Assembly: GCA_011041895.1 (NCBI GenBank)
Contig: DRAE01000001.1
Coordinates: 1 to 11,178 of the forward strand
Direction: 5' to 3'
DNA from: Candidatus Bathyarchaeota archaeon
Lineage (GTDB): Archaea > Thermoproteota > DRAE01
DNA: 11,178 nt
Below are positions 1-6,605 of this stretch, in pieces; position 1 is the first letter of the stretch; every line of letters begins with the position of its first letter. The translations under genes were made by a program, and so were the position numbers. The notes under the pieces were generated by a model. The model did not search any database. It saw only the letters and a list, made by a program, of their open reading frames with translations, and was not told the origin of the DNA.

Positions 1-1934
1 ATGCTTCCATTACATTCAGTATAGGGCTTCCATGAGCTCCAGGTGCCATTCTCACCATATTTATATCTGAAGCATACATTGAAGACTCCCGATGGATCAG
101 TTACATTTATTTGTAGCATGTATGGCATGGATACGTTGTCATATATGTTTCCACTTGATACTGGAGCATATATTTGGGGGCCTTCACCGTCATCGTCTAT
201 AGGAATCGAAGCCTCCGGATCTCCAAGCAGAATTAGCGTGTATAGGTTGATTCTATCATTTAAAGTGATGTTTTCAAGACTTAGCACATATTCCAGCTTC
301 GAGTAGTAGAGAAGCATACCAGGCTTCCTAGCCTCTAGGGGTCTTGAAAACGCTAGTTTCCAGAACAGGAAGTTTAGATCAAATGCATAGCCGTCCCCAG
401 GCTTGTTCCATGCATCTGGGAAGCATATGTTTCTTGTTGGCCCTATGAAAGCCACTGATCCATTCATATATCCTTTAATCATGTAGCTTCCTAGGCAGTT
501 TACTGAAAAATCGACTGCACATGTCATAGATGCCAGACAATAGATAACTGACTGATGATAAAGATTGTTTTTAGGAGTTGAATTATCTACGAACGCTATT
601 AAACTAAGTTCATCGGTTTCTGGAGCATTGTCTCCATCATCTGATGCCCAAACTTTTCTATAAACGGTGTCCTCGCTTCCAACTCCAATAATGTTTATAT
701 AGGCGTATCCCTTTGCAAACTCATTGCTAAATGAGGAGTATGATAGGGATATATTATATGGGTATACTGAGGGAGACAATCCCTCTCCCTCATACATTTT
801 AACATGGGAGAAGCCTTCTGGAAGAATGTCTGCTATAAAGTCGCTTACCGTAGCTGAGTCGAGTTTGGGAAGATTTGATCCAGTTTCATTTTCGTATCTT
901 AGTATACCCCCTGCAAGGAGTATTCTTTTCATCCATGGTGTAAGATTCGTTTTCATCTCGTAGAGAATTATGTTTTTAAGCGTTTCATTCACGAGGTTAA
1001 CATCATTGAATGGAATCCTCCCTACAAAAACATCTGCTCCCCAGTCAACTTCATCCCCAGGTTCTCCATATATATGGTCTCCATCGGCATCCCAGTTTCC
1101 ATCTAGAGCAGCGTAATAGTAGTCTGTTGGAAGACGGTTTTCATTGGAGAGAACGTATCTGAATGGAACTGTGCTGTTATCTCCAATTAGGAGAACCCAT
1201 TCAACTCCACTTTCATTGTATTTTTGCTTTATGAAGTTTCTAATTCTCTCTGGCAGATCGTATCCATCGACTGTTGAGTTTATGAATTGAACCGTGTAAA
1301 CTTTTGCTGTAACATTTTTTCTCACGGTTTTATGCTGTATAAAGATTTCACATGTGTCGTTTAAGCTCTGATCGGTTATGATGATGTAGTTAATTTTTTC
1401 CTCTTCCTCGCCTTGAAATATGTAAAACTCGTATAGGTTCTCGGGATTGTAGACTATATTCTTCACTATATTCTCGAATATTGGAGAATATTTGACTGCG
1501 TCAACGCTGTAAATGGGATTTCTCCACTTAATTACAAGTGACATGCTATCTACTGAGGCAACTTTTCCATGCAGTGAAGCTATAGAGTGTAATTTAATGG
1601 AGAGGATTTTATACTCTCTAATCTTGACTATAGAGTATGTATAGAAGCATGATGGTAAAGAACATTTCAAGGAGTGTGCTTTGGAGCTTATCAGTTTTAG
1701 CTCCTTGATAGCTACCGTGACATATTTACTTTTTGGAATTAAGATGTTCAGCTCTAAAGTTTCTTGATCCTTTGGGAATTTTTTCACTGTTACGAGCATT
1801 TCGTTTAGTGATGTTCTCTCTATGAGTATTGGAGGAGAAAGATGAGCGTTATCTTTTTCAATATGTGATACAACCATTGTCAAGCTCATCAGCATTATGG
1901 CCGTTGCAAGTAAAATGAAGAGTGTATTCTTCAT
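1..1934 (-). CDS. Secreted peptidase C25 (gingipain-like) family protein, catalytic residues apparently replaced; 3' end outside window
   Basis: The reading frame is open from ATG 1934 to the left edge (644 codons, no stop). Residues 1-24 form a signal peptide: K2, then a hydrophobic run ending MVVSH. A beta-rich region of about 150 residues follows, resembling a C25 propeptide. The C25 core is recognised by NYIIITD (about 182-188), WVLLIGD (246-252) followed by TVPFRYV, a Tyr/Asp-rich stretch, ADVFVGRIPF, GSVAFIGPTR, and LILLGDPEAS near the end of the catalytic domain. From about residue 583 an Ig-like domain begins and runs off the window. Family C25 uses a His-Gly and a Cys as its dyad. 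Here the His position reads IIGVGSED (V418) and the Cys position reads ASMTCAVD (probably S469, with C466 and C472 nearby). No frameshift or stop interrupts the frame, so this looks like an intact pseudoenzyme or binding protein, not a decayed gene. Family assignment is firm; loss of activity is inferred. Confidence 0.8.
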   Translation of the reverse strand, partial: MKNTLFILLATAIMLMSLTMVVSHIEKDNAHLSPPILIERTSLNEMLVTVKKFPKDQETLELNILIPKSKYVTVAIKELKLISSKAHSLKCSLPSCFYTYSIVKIREYKILSIKLHSIASLHGKVASVDSMSLVIKWRNPIYSVDAVKYSPIFENIVKNIVYNPENLYEFYIFQGEEEEKINYIIITDQSLNDTCEIFIQHKTVRKNVTAKVYTVQFINSTVDGYDLPERIRNFIKQKYNESGVEWVLLIGDNSTVPFRYVLSNENRLPTDYYYAALDGNWDADGDHIYGEPGDEVDWGADVFVGRIPFNDVNLVNETLKNIILYEMKTNLTPWMKRILLAGGILRYENETGSNLPKLDSATVSDFIADILPEGFSHVKMYEGEGLSPSVYPYNISLSYSSFSNEFAKGYAYINIIGVGSEDTVYRKVWASDDGDNAPETDELSLIAFVDNSTPKNNLYHQSVIYCLASMTCAVDFSVNCLGSYMIKGYMNGSVAFIGPTRNICFPDAWNKPGDGYAFDLNFLFWKLAFSRPLEARKPGMLLYYSKLEYVLSLENITLNDRINLYTLILLGDPEASIPIDDDGEGPQIYAPVSSGNIYDNVSMPYMLQINVTDPSGVFNVCFRYKYGENGTWSSWKPYTECNGS

Positions 1935-1963
1935 GGCAATCAAAGTAAATTAACTTTGTTAGC

Positions 1964-1978
1964 TAAATCAATATTATT
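1964..1978 (-). promoter_or_regulatory. Possible TATA-like element for the C25-like gene
   Basis: An AT-only run (AATAATATTGATTTA on the minus strand, broken by one G) lies 30-44 bases before the ATG at 1934. There is no GGTGA or GGAGG in front of that ATG, which would fit a transcript with a very short leader starting about 25 bases after a TATA box. The flanking DNA is also AT-rich, so the call is weak. Confidence 0.3.
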
Positions 1979-2022
1979 GGCCTTCACTAGTCGCTCTTCC
2001 AGTTTATGGAGAGGTTGAGAGA

Positions 2023-4173
2023 TTAAGGTATCAAATATAGTGCATACAATACGAATAGCGCTCCGAACACTATTGCAACATTGTTTACTAGCTTAACCAG
2101 TATATGTATGCTTGGCCCAGCAGTATCTTTTGCTGGATCTCCCACAGTGTCTCCGATTACTGCAGCCTTATGAGCCTCCGTTCCTTTCAAACCTAGTCTT
2201 TCAAATAGCTTCTTTGCATTGTCCCATGCCGCTCCAGCCGTGTTTAGCATAAATGCCAGCATTATTCCACTGACTGTTACCCCAACAAGGAGTGCTCCAG
2301 CAGCTGCTGGACCTAGTAGGAAGCCTACGGCTATTGGTGCTAGCAGTGATAGTAGGCTTGGCAGAATCATTTCTCTCTGAGCTGCTCTGGTGCTTATGTC
2401 AACGCATCTGGCATAGTCTGGAAGCATTTTACCTTCGAGAATCTCTGGATGCTCTCTGAACTGTCTTCTAACCTCATTTATCATGTCATGGGAAGCTTTT
2501 CCAACTGCTCTTATGGCTAGAGCTGAGAATAGGAATGGAACCATTGCTCCTATAAGCAGTCCTACAATCACGCTTGGCTTAGCTAGGTCCAGTATAAACT
2601 CCTTTACTCCAGCTGCCACTACTATATCAATGTATGCTTGAAACAGTAGTAGAGCAGCCATTGCAGCGCTTCCCATGGCGAATCCCTTTGCCAGCGCCTT
2701 TGTAGTGTTTCCAGCTGCATCCAGAACATCTGATGTTGGCCCAACTTCATCCTCTATACCGGACATCTCAATTATTCCACCTGCGTTGTCAGCTATTGGC
2801 CCGTAACCATCCATTGCCAGTATTATTCCAGTAAGTGAGAGCATTCCAATTGTAGCGGTAACTGTTCCATATACCCCGCCGGCATGTGGGTCTATTCCAA
2901 CAGTTTGCGCATAGAGTCTTCCAAACCAGTATGCTATTATGAGTGCTATACTTACGGTTACAACTGGTAGAGCTGTAGCCTCCATTCCAACTGAGAGACC
3001 CATGTGAATGTTCGTGGCTGGACCTGTTTTGGAGGCCTCGTAGATATCTTTTACAGGTCTATGGCTTTCACCTGTGTAGTACTCTGTTATGAGCTCTATT
3101 ACCAGTGCGGCTATTAGCCCAACAATCGATGCATAGTATAGGTATATGGAGCCTGGTCCAAGCATTCCAGTTGTTATGAAGTAGAAGGCTATAGCGATTA
3201 GAATTGTTGAGACTATGAAGCCGTTTCTCAGGGAGGCTATTGGATTTATGAGCTTCTTTGGGTCGCTTGGCTCACTTGGCCTTACAGCAGCTGCTCCAAT
3301 TATCGTAGCTATGAGTCCAACTGCTCTTGCAACGACAGGGAATAGTATGAAGTAAAGTGGAAACACTCCTTGCACTCCAGCCTTTGTAAGGGCAACATAG
3401 AGCCCAGCTCCAATTATCATCGATCCAATGTTCTCAGCTGAAATTGATTCAAAAAGATCCGCTCCTCTTCCTGCGCAGTCTCCAACGTTGTCTCCAACAT
3501 TGTCAGCTATTGTAGCGGGGTTTCGTGGATCATCTTCTGGGATTCCCTTTTCAACTTTTCCAACTAGGTCTGCCCCAACGTCTGCAGCCTTTGTATATAT
3601 TCCTCCTCCAAGCTGAGCGAATAATGCAGCTAGGCTTGCACCGAATCCAAAGCCCATTATAAGCTCTGGAACTTTTTCAACGCATTTTTCACCTATCATC
3701 CACCAGTAGAGGAAGAATAATCCAGCTACACCAGCTAAGCTCATGGCCACTACCATTAGACCCAACACTAGACCACCATAGAAGGCTAGCTTGAGGGGCT
3801 CACTTTGACTTTTACGTGCAGCGTTTGCAACCTTGACATTTGCCCTAGTAGCAGCGTCCATGGACACAAATCCCGCGAGAAGGGATGCTATTGTTCCAAG
3901 TATAAATGATCCTGACACGAAGGGGGTCATGTTGTTATGCGTGTAATCTATTGCAAAGTATAGAATTATACCAAGTATTCCAAGTATCGTTAGAATGACC
4001 TTGTACTGTCTCTTCAGATATGCGAGAGCACCCTCTCTAATGCCTCTGTGAATTTGAACCATCTTCTCTGTTCCAGAGGGTTTCTTTGAAATATACCATA
4101 TCAAGTACAGTGATAGTGCTACGGCTGCGAATATCGATAACGGAATTGTTGCAATATATGGGTCGGTAATCAT
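2023..4173 (-). CDS. hppA: Membrane-bound pyrophosphatase, K+-independent H+-pumping type
   Basis: This integral membrane enzyme hydrolyses cytoplasmic pyrophosphate and pumps protons outward. Its 716 residues match the family length of about 700 with some 16 membrane helices. Substrate-site motifs are complete: DVGADLVGK at about 198-206, then EDDPRNPATIADNVGDNVGD; DNAGGIIEMSG at about 462-472; NTAGAAWDNAKK at about 644-655; and DTVGDPAKDTAGPS at about 675-688. The selectivity motif reads GNTTKALAKG (488-497). Lys492 occupies the place that is alanine in K+-dependent enzymes, so K+-independent proton pumping is predicted. Position 495 is Ala, where K+-independent enzymes usually have Thr. 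The chosen start is ATG 4173, because GGTGA ends five bases before it; GTG 4182 in the same frame would add three residues but overlaps that site. The gene is 84 bp from its upstream neighbour, so it may have its own promoter. PPi-driven pumping saves ATP and is common in thermophilic archaea. Confidence 0.97.
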   Translation of the reverse strand: MITDPYIATIPLSIFAAVALSLYLIWYISKKPSGTEKMVQIHRGIREGALAYLKRQYKVILTILGILGIILYFAIDYTHNNMTPFVSGSFILGTIASLLAGFVSMDAATRANVKVANAARKSQSEPLKLAFYGGLVLGLMVVAMSLAGVAGLFFLYWWMIGEKCVEKVPELIMGFGFGASLAALFAQLGGGIYTKAADVGADLVGKVEKGIPEDDPRNPATIADNVGDNVGDCAGRGADLFESISAENIGSMIIGAGLYVALTKAGVQGVFPLYFILFPVVARAVGLIATIIGAAAVRPSEPSDPKKLINPIASLRNGFIVSTILIAIAFYFITTGMLGPGSIYLYYASIVGLIAALVIELITEYYTGESHRPVKDIYEASKTGPATNIHMGLSVGMEATALPVVTVSIALIIAYWFGRLYAQTVGIDPHAGGVYGTVTATIGMLSLTGIILAMDGYGPIADNAGGIIEMSGIEDEVGPTSDVLDAAGNTTKALAKGFAMGSAAMAALLLFQAYIDIVVAAGVKEFILDLAKPSVIVGLLIGAMVPFLFSALAIRAVGKASHDMINEVRRQFREHPEILEGKMLPDYARCVDISTRAAQREMILPSLLSLLAPIAVGFLLGPAAAGALLVGVTVSGIMLAFMLNTAGAAWDNAKKLFERLGLKGTEAHKAAVIGDTVGDPAKDTAGPSIHILVKLVNNVAIVFGALFVLYALYLIP

Positions 4174-4178
4174 CCTTC

Positions 4179-4183
4179 TCACC
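4179..4183 (-). promoter_or_regulatory. Ribosome binding site of hppA (GGTGA)
   Basis: The minus strand reads GGTGAGAAGGATG. GGTGA matches the archaeal 16S rRNA 3' end (UCACC) and sits five bases before ATG 4173. The alternative start GTG 4182 lies inside this site, so ATG 4173 is preferred. Confidence 0.7.
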
Positions 4184-4223
4184 AGATTCTGCTTGTTACG
4201 CTTGCTAAGGTGTAGGGGGTCAG

Positions 4224-4232
4224 ATAATATTA
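4224..4232 (-). promoter_or_regulatory. Possible TATA box of hppA
   Basis: TAATATTAT on the minus strand lies about 50-60 bases before ATG 4173. It is preceded by AGAAG, a weak purine-rich BRE-like stretch. A transcript starting about 25 bases downstream would have a leader of roughly 30 bases containing the GGTGA site. No U-run terminator is seen between the upstream gene and hppA, so read-through from the peptide-importer operon is also possible. Confidence 0.35.
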
Positions 4233-4257
4233 CTTCTTACAGGATTAAAGTTAAATT

Positions 4258-4656
4258 TTACCTTCTGCCCAGAAGGCCCCCAATAATCGCTGGCGGGAAT
4301 CCCGTAAGAATCACAATTAGAAAATACACCATGTTTCTGTTGATGATTGCCTCAACAAAGAGATTCTTTAGCAGCTCATACTTGAGAAAGATGAATGCTG
4401 GATATGACAGGTAATATGTTACTATTGTCATGGAAAAAACTGCCGTGAGGATCGCATGTACGAAGCTGGCCTTAATATTGGCCAGCATGAGACCAGTTAT
4501 TATATTCAAAAATACTGTCACTATTATGAGCGCTGAAAATGGCCATGCTTTAATAAATGTCATTATCCATGTCGAGGATATTCCAATGGAGGAGAGAAGA
4601 GCGAATCCAATGGTTTTGGAGGCTAATTTAAGCTTTTCAATTGATTTCTGCCGCAT
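4258..4656 (-). CDS. Small four-helix integral membrane protein, unknown function
   Basis: This is a 132-residue hydrophobic protein that I do not recognise. Four membrane segments are visible at about 14-35, 38-60, 66-91 and 109-130, with a basic N-terminus (MRQKSIEKLK) and an RR C-terminus, so both ends probably face the cytoplasm. The proline- and glycine-rich last helix (TGFPPAIIGGLLG) is distinctive. ATG 4656 is chosen because GGTG lies five bases before it and it follows the dppF stop by two bases. An in-frame ATG at 4674 would add six residues and overlap dppF by 16 bp. This spacing implies translational coupling to dppF, so it probably belongs to the peptide-importer operon. No enzyme motif or cysteine is present. 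It could be an accessory subunit, a small permease-like protein, or simply co-transcribed. Confidence 0.75.
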   Translation of the reverse strand: MRQKSIEKLKLASKTIGFALLSSIGISSTWIMTFIKAWPFSALIIVTVFLNIITGLMLANIKASFVHAILTAVFSMTIVTYYLSYPAFIFLKYELLKNLFVEAIINRNMVYFLIVILTGFPPAIIGGLLGRR

Positions 4657-4658
4657 TT

Positions 4659-5639
4659 TCACACCATATGGCATGCAACGAGGTGATTTGGCTCTACTTC
4701 TTTAAGCTTTGGCTCCTTTTTCCTGCATATTTCCTCCGCCATTGGACATCTTGGATGGAATCTACATCCCGGCGGTGGGCTTACCGCATGTGGGACTTCC
4801 CCCTTTACAAGTATTTTTACCCCCTCAGCTGTTGGATCAGGTACTGGAACCGCTGCCAATAGAGCTTTCGTATATGGATGCTGTGGGTTATATACAATTT
4901 TGTCTACAGGCCCTATTTCAACGATCTTTCCAAGATACATCACAGCTATCCTATGGCATAGATGTCTAGCAACTGCTAGGTCATGTGTTATAAACAGTAT
5001 TGAGAGCCCATACTCGTCTCTGAGCTTTATAAGTAGATTTAGAATATCGGCTCTTATAGACACGTCGAGCATTGAAACAGGTTCATCCGCTACTATGAAT
5101 TCCGGGTTCAAGACTATCGCTCTTGCAATGGCAACTCTCTGGCGTTGTCCACCACTTAACTCGTGAGGGTAACGAAACATGAACTCCTCAGGAGGAGTTA
5201 ACTCAACATCTTCAAGTGTTTTACTCACTATTTCAATTCGTTCTTCAGAGCTTCCTACCTTGTGAAGGATAAGAGGCTCACATACGATGTCAAATATCGT
5301 CATTCTAGGGTTAAGTGATTCATAGGGGTCCTGGAATATTATCTGCATCTTTCTCCTATACTTTTTCATCTCCTTTGGATCGATGTCATATATGTTGACA
5401 TCCTTGAAGAAAACCTTACCATCTGTCGGTTCTATGAGCCTCAGCAGTAGTCTTCCAGTAGTCGTTTTTCCACACCCGGATTCCCCAACCAGCCCAAATA
5501 TTTCACCTTTAAAAATGTTAAAGGATATTCCATCAACTGCATGGACAAACTGCTCAGGTTTTCTAAGAAGTACATCCCATAGACTTCTTTTGATAGGGAA
5601 GAGTTTTCTTAAGTTTCTGACCTTTATAAGCGTCTTCAT
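4659..5639 (-). CDS. dppF: Peptide ABC transporter ATP-binding protein, DppF/OppF type
   Basis: This is one of the two ATPases that power the peptide importer at the cytoplasmic membrane face. Its 326 residues are typical of DppF/OppF. Visible motifs are Walker A GESGCGKT at 52-59, Q-loop Gln103, signature LSGGQ at 161-165, Walker B FIVADEP at 181-187 with catalytic Glu186, D-loop SMLDVS and switch His219. The N-terminal loop between RKLFPIK and HAVDGISF (about 12-33) is longer than in DppD, as usual for DppF. The C-terminal oligo_HPY region has HPYTKAL and four cysteines (292, 298, 305, 324; spacing x5, x6, x18), a pattern linked to a [4Fe-4S] cluster in related peptide importers. ATG 5639 shares one base with the dppD stop and follows AGGGAGGT by nine bases, indicating translational coupling. 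All catalytic residues are present. The exact substrate (peptides, or oligosaccharides in some archaeal relatives) cannot be read from it. Confidence 0.93.
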   Translation of the reverse strand: MKTLIKVRNLRKLFPIKRSLWDVLLRKPEQFVHAVDGISFNIFKGEIFGLVGESGCGKTTTGRLLLRLIEPTDGKVFFKDVNIYDIDPKEMKKYRRKMQIIFQDPYESLNPRMTIFDIVCEPLILHKVGSSEERIEIVSKTLEDVELTPPEEFMFRYPHELSGGQRQRVAIARAIVLNPEFIVADEPVSMLDVSIRADILNLLIKLRDEYGLSILFITHDLAVARHLCHRIAVMYLGKIVEIGPVDKIVYNPQHPYTKALLAAVPVPDPTAEGVKILVKGEVPHAVSPPPGCRFHPRCPMAEEICRKKEPKLKEVEPNHLVACHMV

Positions 5640-6604
5640 TACCCTATTACCTCCCTAAAGTGGCAAGCTACAAAGTGCCCGGGCTCGACCTCCACCATTT
5701 CAGGTTCTTCCTCTCTGCAAATCTGTTTAGTGTATGGACATCTTGGATGGAATCTACATCCAGGTGGAGGATGTAGAAGATTTGGCGGCGCTCCGGGAAT
5801 CGATTTAAACTCAGACTTGGGAGCTCTTATATTTGGAAATGACTGTATCAGCCCTCTAGTATATGGATGCTTTGGATTCTTGAATATTTGATACACTGTT
5901 CCTATTTCAACTATTTTTCCAGCGTACATTATTGCTACCTTGTCACATAACTCGGCTATTATAGAGAGATCATGTGAAATTAGGATTACTGAGAGATTCA
6001 ATTTCTTTCTCAGATCCTTTAGGAGATTTAGAATTTGAGCTTGAACTATGACGTCTAGGGCTGTAGTTGGTTCATCCGCTATGACGAGATCGGGGTTGCA
6101 TGCGAGAGCCATAGCTATCATTACCCTTTGCTTCATTCCACCGCTTAGCTCATGTGGATATCTTTTAACAAGCATTGGGCTTAAACCTACAAGCTTCAGA
6201 AGCTTTTTTGTGCGAGAAAGTGCCTTAGCCTTTGTAACATTCTCATGTGCTAGAATGGCCTCCACTATCTGATCACCTATCGTGAACACTGGATTTAAAG
6301 CATTCATTGCACCCTGAAAAACTATTGAGATGCGCTTCCACCTTATCTCTTTTCTAAGAGTTTCCTCGTCCAGTTTAACGATGTCCATTCCATCAAAAAG
6401 TATTTTTCCACCCTTTATTTCGCCGTTTGATGGGAGAAGCCTTAGTATTGAGAGAGCTGTAGTGGTCTTTCCGCAACCAGACTCGCCTGCCAGTCCGAAG
6501 GCTTCACCTTTTCCGATTTCAAACGAGACTCCATCTACTGCTCTGACATAGCCTCTGATGGTGCTGAAGTATACTTTAAGTGAGTCAACTTCAAGTAGAG
6601 CCAA
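5639..6604 (-). CDS. dppD: Peptide ABC transporter ATP-binding protein, DppD/OppD type
   Basis: This is the second ATPase of the importer, expected to pair with DppF beneath the DppB-DppC pore. Its 321 residues contain Walker A GESGCGKT at 40-47, Q-loop Gln97, signature LSGGM at 153-157, Walker B LVIADEP at 173-179 with Glu178, D-loop TALDV and switch His211. The signature ends in Met in place of Gln, as is usual for the DppD/OppD branch ([12 protein letters not shown]). The C-terminal oligo_HPY extension has HPYTRGL and Cys283, 289, 296 and 314 (spacing x5, x6, x17), again the iron-sulphur pattern. The start is a TTG (6604-6602), supported by AGGAGGAGGT three bases upstream and by the protein beginning directly with the conserved beta-strand ([11 protein letters not shown]). 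It begins one base after the dppC stop, so the two are co-translated. Confidence 0.93.
   Translation of the reverse strand: MALLEVDSLKVYFSTIRGYVRAVDGVSFEIGKGEAFGLAGESGCGKTTTALSILRLLPSNGEIKGGKILFDGMDIVKLDEETLRKEIRWKRISIVFQGAMNALNPVFTIGDQIVEAILAHENVTKAKALSRTKKLLKLVGLSPMLVKRYPHELSGGMKQRVMIAMALACNPDLVIADEPTTALDVIVQAQILNLLKDLRKKLNLSVILISHDLSIIAELCDKVAIMYAGKIVEIGTVYQIFKNPKHPYTRGLIQSFPNIRAPKSEFKSIPGAPPNLLHPPPGCRFHPRCPYTKQICREEEPEMVEVEPGHFVACHFREVIG
5649..5656 (-). promoter_or_regulatory. Ribosome binding site of dppF
   Basis: AGGGAGGT on the minus strand lies within the last codons of dppD and ends nine bases before ATG 5639. It supports a start that overlaps the dppD stop by one base (TAATG). Confidence 0.6.
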
Positions 6605-6605
6605 T

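Noticed and set aside
43..963. Short plus-strand frames at 43-306 and 724-963
   Set aside because: They are antisense to the C25-like coding region, whose motifs lie on the minus strand.
1..1934. C25-like gene as a decayed pseudogene
   Set aside because: The frame is uninterrupted for 644 codons, and structural motifs and signal peptide are intact; only the catalytic positions differ. Decay would be expected to leave stops or frameshifts.
4221..4240. TAATATTA palindrome as an operator
   Set aside because: It is a short AT-only palindrome expected by chance in AT-rich spacer DNA, and is better explained as a possible TATA box.
4641..4969. Overlapping open frames on the plus strand
   Set aside because: They are antisense to the C-terminal part of dppF, have no ribosome site, and encode no recognisable protein.
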